Below are positions 59,360 to 64,000 of a stretch of DNA of 64,000 nt, piece by piece (within the stretch, counting starts at the first letter, position 1; the number at the start of each line of letters is the position of its first letter). The translations under genes were made by a program, and so were the position numbers. Origin of the DNA: Pelecanus crispus (lineage: Eukaryota; Chordata; Aves; Pelecaniformes; Pelecanidae); the NCBI RefSeq assembly GCF_030463565.1, contig NC_134662.1, forward strand, positions 2,418,001-2,482,000, written 5' to 3'. The notes below the pieces were generated by a model. That model ran no database searches. It had not been told where the DNA came from and was given only the letters and a program-made list of their open reading frames with translations.

Positions 59360-62300
59360 GGGAGGAGACGCCCCAGGCAGGCTTCAGACTTCCAGGGTTA
59401 GGAAGGTCATAAAAGTATAAAGTACACCACAAAGTACAGCAGAAAGTATTGCAGCGACAGCAAAAATAGCAGGAGCTTCCTAACCACTCCCCAGACCCTT
59501 GGCTGGTGCTTCCCAGTTCCCCAGTGCCACCCTGATGGTTCGCCATTTAGAGAAATGATAACTTGTTAGTCTGATAACTTGTCTGTTACCAGAGAAGAAA
59601 CTCCCAAGCTAAAATTCAGCAGACTATAGAAACCGAGAGCAAAGGTTTCATACATGCCAGGCTTGTCTGTTCTCTCCTCCCCGCCTCACACCACGCATTT
59701 CTGGGTTTCTTTGTGACAGTAAAGGAAGGCTGGAGAGGTTTGGGTTCTGCTTGCTTAATAAAAATTCCCCCTTTGACAAGACCAGGACTGTCTGCTCTGG
59801 TGCTGCATGCCTCTGTAAGGCACTTGCTGGGGTCCTCATGGACGTGTTTTGTCATCTTTCCGAGGTTTGGAAACTTTGATGATGACTTTCCTCCTCCAAA
59901 ATTTTAGCTGGTCTCCAAACTACCCTATTAATTATAAGCAGCACAGGAAAGGCTGGGGCCTGGGGACAAGGTTTTTGAGTGAAGTTCCCTTCTGCTCCAG
60001 CTTTCCCTCTCCCTACTCGCATAAAGTAATGCCAAATGAAATATATTATGTAATAGTAACACGCAAGAACCAAACCATTTAGGCCTCAAAATAGCAGCAA
60101 ACTCCCTTTCCCAAAGCCACATTCTTAATTATTCAGTTTTCTCTCCTTTTCTCCCACCATCCTCAACGTCATCCTGCAGACCAGGTTTTGTCCAGTGCAG
60201 GCAATTCCACTGCAGGGAGGCAAATAAATAAATGTTTGCACCTGCCCTGCTTGCAGGTCTGTAGGAACTGTAGGGCGTTCGGCTCCCATCCTCCTGGGCT
60301 AAATTAGAAGACATCAAAGCTCATGATCTTAATGTTTTCTAGTCCTTTCCCAAAATGTCCCTGCTGGTCATTTGTTCCTAAACTATGTCCCGCTCAAACA
60401 GCACGCAACAAGATTTGTATTTAAAATAAGGCTTGAGACCCCCCACAGCCGTGACCAAACTACAAGAAACCTTTGACTGTGGCTGGCTGAAGCAAAGGAC
60501 AGGCAGACGGGCAGACGGACAGACGGACAGAGAACGGAGCGTCCCCCCTTGCCATAAACCCAGCTTCCAAGCACCCGGAGCCCATGAAGCCGGCACCCTG
60601 CTCCGCCACACCGGAGCCAGCGTGCTTTTGGCTGGAGCTGACGGTCAGCAGCCAAGCAATTAAATTTCCCCTCCACCCCACAGCACAAACACAAAAGCCT
60701 TCCAGGAGCGTCACTCTGCTTTCGGCACCCGCGGCCGGGAGCTTGCGCAGGGCCCATCTGCGCGGCGCTAGGAGGAGAGATTCCGCCGTATTTTATGCTC
60801 ACGGGTCACTGTTAATACCCGCAGCCTGCAAGGGCTTTGCTGAATTGCAAACGCTTCGCTTGAGACGTTGGGTTGCAGGCCAGGAGGAGCGTTGCCGGTG
60901 TAAATCCAAGGCAGCTTCTCTGAATCCATGGGGTTATGCTAGATTTATGAGGAAATTACGGAGCTGCGGATCTTTGGCATCAAAAAGGCCCGTCTTTAGC
61001 ACTGATGCTCATTCACAGCTCCCAGCCATCACCAGAAGAAAGCAAATGCCCTGGAAAAGCCACACTGCAATCACCAACTTGCCATGATTAATACAAGCTT
61101 AGGCAGAATTTTTTAGAGGATGACAGAGCAGAAGATTCAAGAATGAACTTTGAATGAAAGTGGGCTCCTTGAATGCAAGCGGGCTCCTGCCCGCCTGGCC
61201 GGGGGAAGGTCTTTAAAGGGACTTGGACGAGCACCTCCACCCGGGTGGCTCCCGAGTTAAGCAATCGTTCAGTCTGGAGCACTGCCCTGGTTTTATGCTG
61301 TTTTCTCACCAATACCACATGGCGATGCGAGTGCCCAGGCTTGCTCTGACTACTGACCCTTCTCTTTTCCCTCCTGAAGAAACCAAACAACCGCATTCTC
61401 GCTCCGGTTTCAGCAGCCCGTGCCACATTTCGGGGCAGGATGTAGCCCTCCATGATCACACCTTTGATCACAGCAGCAAAGTTCGGCACAGACTGAATTA
61501 GTTCCCATGATCGTCTACGACACCAGTCTGGTATTTCTTGGCAAAAAGGCACAAAGTAATGAAATGCGCCCCGGGATGGGGCAGGTAGATGCAGAGACAT
61601 GCACGGGAAATGGCAGCGTGCCGATGTTTGCTTGCGTGCGCAGCCAGCGAGGACTTGCGGCAGGAGCCCGTGGGCTCTGGTAGTAACAGCTATTTAAAGT
61701 GATGATGGAGTTATTAAAAAATGGCAACACTGGTGCCTGAGTGGGCAGAAGAGCAGGAGAGGAGTGGCTCCACAGCCTTCGCCCAGCAGCAAGGTGCTCA
61801 GCATCCCCGCCAGCCAGGCTCTGTTCCCCGGCTGGACCCTCACGTCTCTTGTTTAGGGACTCCTCAAGTGACCACTGAAGATCTTGTGACTTTGGTCGTA
61901 CACCTCAACTAAAGGACCAGCGACCTGGAGCCAGGTGTAGGCTCCCTCCTGGGAAGAAAACCCAGGCACAGCAGCTGGAAGGGGGGTTTTGGCAGGGCAC
62001 TGGGCAGGAATTGCCTTGTCCTTTCCCAGTTCTGGGGCAGCCATTTGACTTTGAAGCGTGGCTGCCCTCGAATGGTGTCTCAGGGGCACGAGTGAAGCCC
62101 ATTAAAGGGATGCACGCTTGCAACACAGCTCCAAGACAAATGTTTAAACACAGCTACCCATAGTTTCATCAGTTCCTCTTCCTCCTCCCCACCCCACATG
62201 TGCCCAGCCTGCTTCACGCTGGGAGGTATGAAAGCAAAGCCAGCTCAGCCTTTTTGCTGCTTGCTTTTTTTTTTTTTTTTGTTCCAGTGAAATGCAAACA

Positions 62301-64000
62301 ACAGCCTGAAAGATTTTCCTCCTCAAGCCCCAAGTTAGGCCCCAAATTAGGCATGCAAAACCACGAGGATTTTCTTTCCGTAGGAAATGCTGCAGGAGTC
62401 TCAGGCACCAGCAGCCCCCCGTCTCCAAACACCACATTTGCCAGGCTCAGGCCTCTGCGTCTCAGGAAGGAGCCAGGTCTCATCAGCGCAGCAGAGCACG
62501 GTCTCCAAGCCGGCCTCAGGTCTCTGCAGTGATGCAGCTGATTTCACATTCTAGACATCCGGGGATTTTAACAGCAAAAGCGAGAAGAGCACGAGACACC
62601 TCCCCTTCGACCGCCTCTGCCCCTCCAGAGATGGGGGTAGAACAGCCCTCTCCCTCCCCATCAGCCTCTCGCCGTGTCGGATGGATCCCACCGACCACCT
62701 GAAAGCAGGTAGCGACACGCACCTCCAACAACCCACTGATTGTTTCCGACCCTACGTAATGCAAGGAGGGTGCTACAGGAATGCTGGGGCGGGACAGAGG
62801 CAACTCCCCCCTTTCACGCTCACGGAAGCTATCCCCAGCTGGAGGACCAACCCCCCCAAATTGCTCTATGGTGACCAGGCTATTCTGTCCTACAGTGACC
62901 AGGACCAGAGACAGAAGCTGCGGTGGCCCAGCAGGTGATGAGTAAGAGAATGAGGAAGAAGCCGGGAGAATCCAATTAAGCCCGCGCCAGAATCCCATTT
63001 GGAGTGTTTTGCTCCTGTACTCGGAGGTGAGTGATCTCATCGGAGAAGCATCAAAGGCAGCAAACCATTTCTGCAGGTGAATGAACAACAGAGCCAGGCT
63101 GAGAACCACGGGACAAGCCGAGACAGGTCACGGCACAAGGCAGAGCCGGGCTTTGGCCGCAGGGATGTTCGAGGCTCTGGGCTGCCTCGTGGGAATTTCT
63201 TTTCAAGTCAGGCTGGGGAGGAGCGTTGGCAAGTAACCGCTCCATGGCAGGTCCAAGAAGTGAAAAATTTTCCAAGAATAAAGGTTAAAAGCCTAGAGAC
63301 TCCAATGAAAGGCACTCTATAAATAGGACTAAGTAGGCAGAGCAGTGGGAATAATGGGCAAAAAAACTTGATGTGGAAAAGGGGTGGAAATGATCTGACA
63401 CCCACGTTGGGACTGGACATGCGGTTGTCTCTGCCAAGCAGATGTTTTACATAAGCTAACATTGCAAAGAGTTTTGGGGTTTTTTTTAAAAACGACTTTC
63501 AGACACCCCTCCGAGAGCACAGCTTGTTGCACTGTGGGTCTGATGAGAGTGGTGAGCGGTCTGAAACTATCCTACCCCAGTGATACGTGACTTGACTTGT
63601 CCTGCACCAGAGCATTGTGCTGGTGCGTGGGACAAGGCACCAGCACAGCAGCTGAAATTTGGTGTTGCTCAACCCACCACATGGGACAACTTCTGCTGTG
63701 CCCAGAGGAACCGAAGGAGCCTTCCTACCAATTTCTGTCATTTGCCCCCCATCCCCACCACCCTGCACGTCCCTCGGTGGGCACAAGCAGGGTGCCCTGG
63801 CTGGGGTGCAGGCAGGAGAGCTGGCGGGCAGGGACAGCCTCTGCCTGCCTGCCCGTGCACAGACGTGTGGACCTGCACCTCCCTCCTTCACTCAAACAGG
63901 AAAAACATCCATCCCGGGAACATTTATCGCTCCTTCCCGTTTATCTGTTGCTGGTCAGTGCTTTCTACAGTTACTAGAAAGAGGGGTGGGGTGCCAGATA
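59360..64000. other. Intergenic, no gene identified
   Basis: Mixed-composition sequence without a supportable exon chain, RNA gene or long repeat. Short ORFs are unrelated to any family I know. A run of T at about 62266-62280 and a small (A/G)CAGACGG repeat near 60499-60528 are the only local simple sequences noted. Confidence 0.5.

Noticed and set aside
52900-64000. OAZ1, LINGO3 or another gene expected after JSRP1 in the human order
   Set aside because: I saw no antizyme frameshift region, leucine-rich repeats or other recognisable exon chain. The next gene probably lies outside the window.
1-64000. tRNA, rRNA, CRISPR array, prokaryotic operon or endogenous virus
   Set aside because: No cloverleaf with A/B boxes, no regularly spaced repeats with unique spacers, and no LTR or viral-type ORF was recognised by eye. 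A tRNAscan-SE and RepeatMasker run would be decisive.

Overview
The window is vertebrate nuclear DNA, almost certainly from a bird. It carries truncated CR1 LINE tails ending in the ATTCTATG-type 3' end, compact introns, very GC-rich gene blocks and proteins close to amniote orthologues. Its gene order is DOT1L - PLEKHJ1 - SF3A2 - AMH - JSRP1, the same block as human 19p13.3 (in chicken I recall it on chromosome 28). All gene models were built by hand from splice consensus, reading-frame phase and remembered family sequences. No alignment or RNA evidence was available.

Layout. (1) 1-16.8 kb: 3' part of DOT1L on the + strand, eleven shared coding exons plus two mutually exclusive terminal exons (12547-13136 and 15351 onward). 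The catalytic N-terminal domain lies upstream of the window. (2) 16.8-27.1 kb: no coding gene. It holds two CR1 tails, an AT-rich 3'UTR-like stretch (22.0-23.5 kb), a CpG-rich stretch (23.5-24.3 kb) and a minus-strand poly(A) signal near 24.35 kb. (3) 27.3-32.56 kb: PLEKHJ1 on the - strand, complete in six exons (149 aa). (4) 32.56-32.76 kb: shared CpG-rich head-to-head promoter with three ETS sites and one NRF1 site. (5) 32.7-38.5 kb: SF3A2 on the + strand, complete (315 aa), with a G-rich minisatellite in intron 1. (6) 40.7-45.3 kb: AMH on the + strand, complete in five exons (665 aa), with an SF-1 site and TATA-like box upstream and a C-rich minisatellite in intron 2. (7) 47.3-52.8 kb: JSRP1 on the - strand, seven coding exons plus an uncertain first coding exon and a candidate muscle-type promoter. 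(8) 52.9-64 kb: no recognisable gene, two CR1 tails.

The genes are not an operon. They are neighbours with separate roles: H3K79 methylation scaffold (DOT1L), PH-domain protein (PLEKHJ1), U2 snRNP splicing factor (SF3A2), Muellerian-duct-regressing hormone (AMH) and skeletal-muscle excitation-contraction coupling (JSRP1). I found no bacterial-type, viral or clearly undescribed system. The most useful leads are the alternative DOT1L ends, the transcript-like islands between the convergent DOT1L and PLEKHJ1, the two minisatellites, the AMH promoter elements, and the Asp-rich exon and unresolved 5' end of JSRP1.
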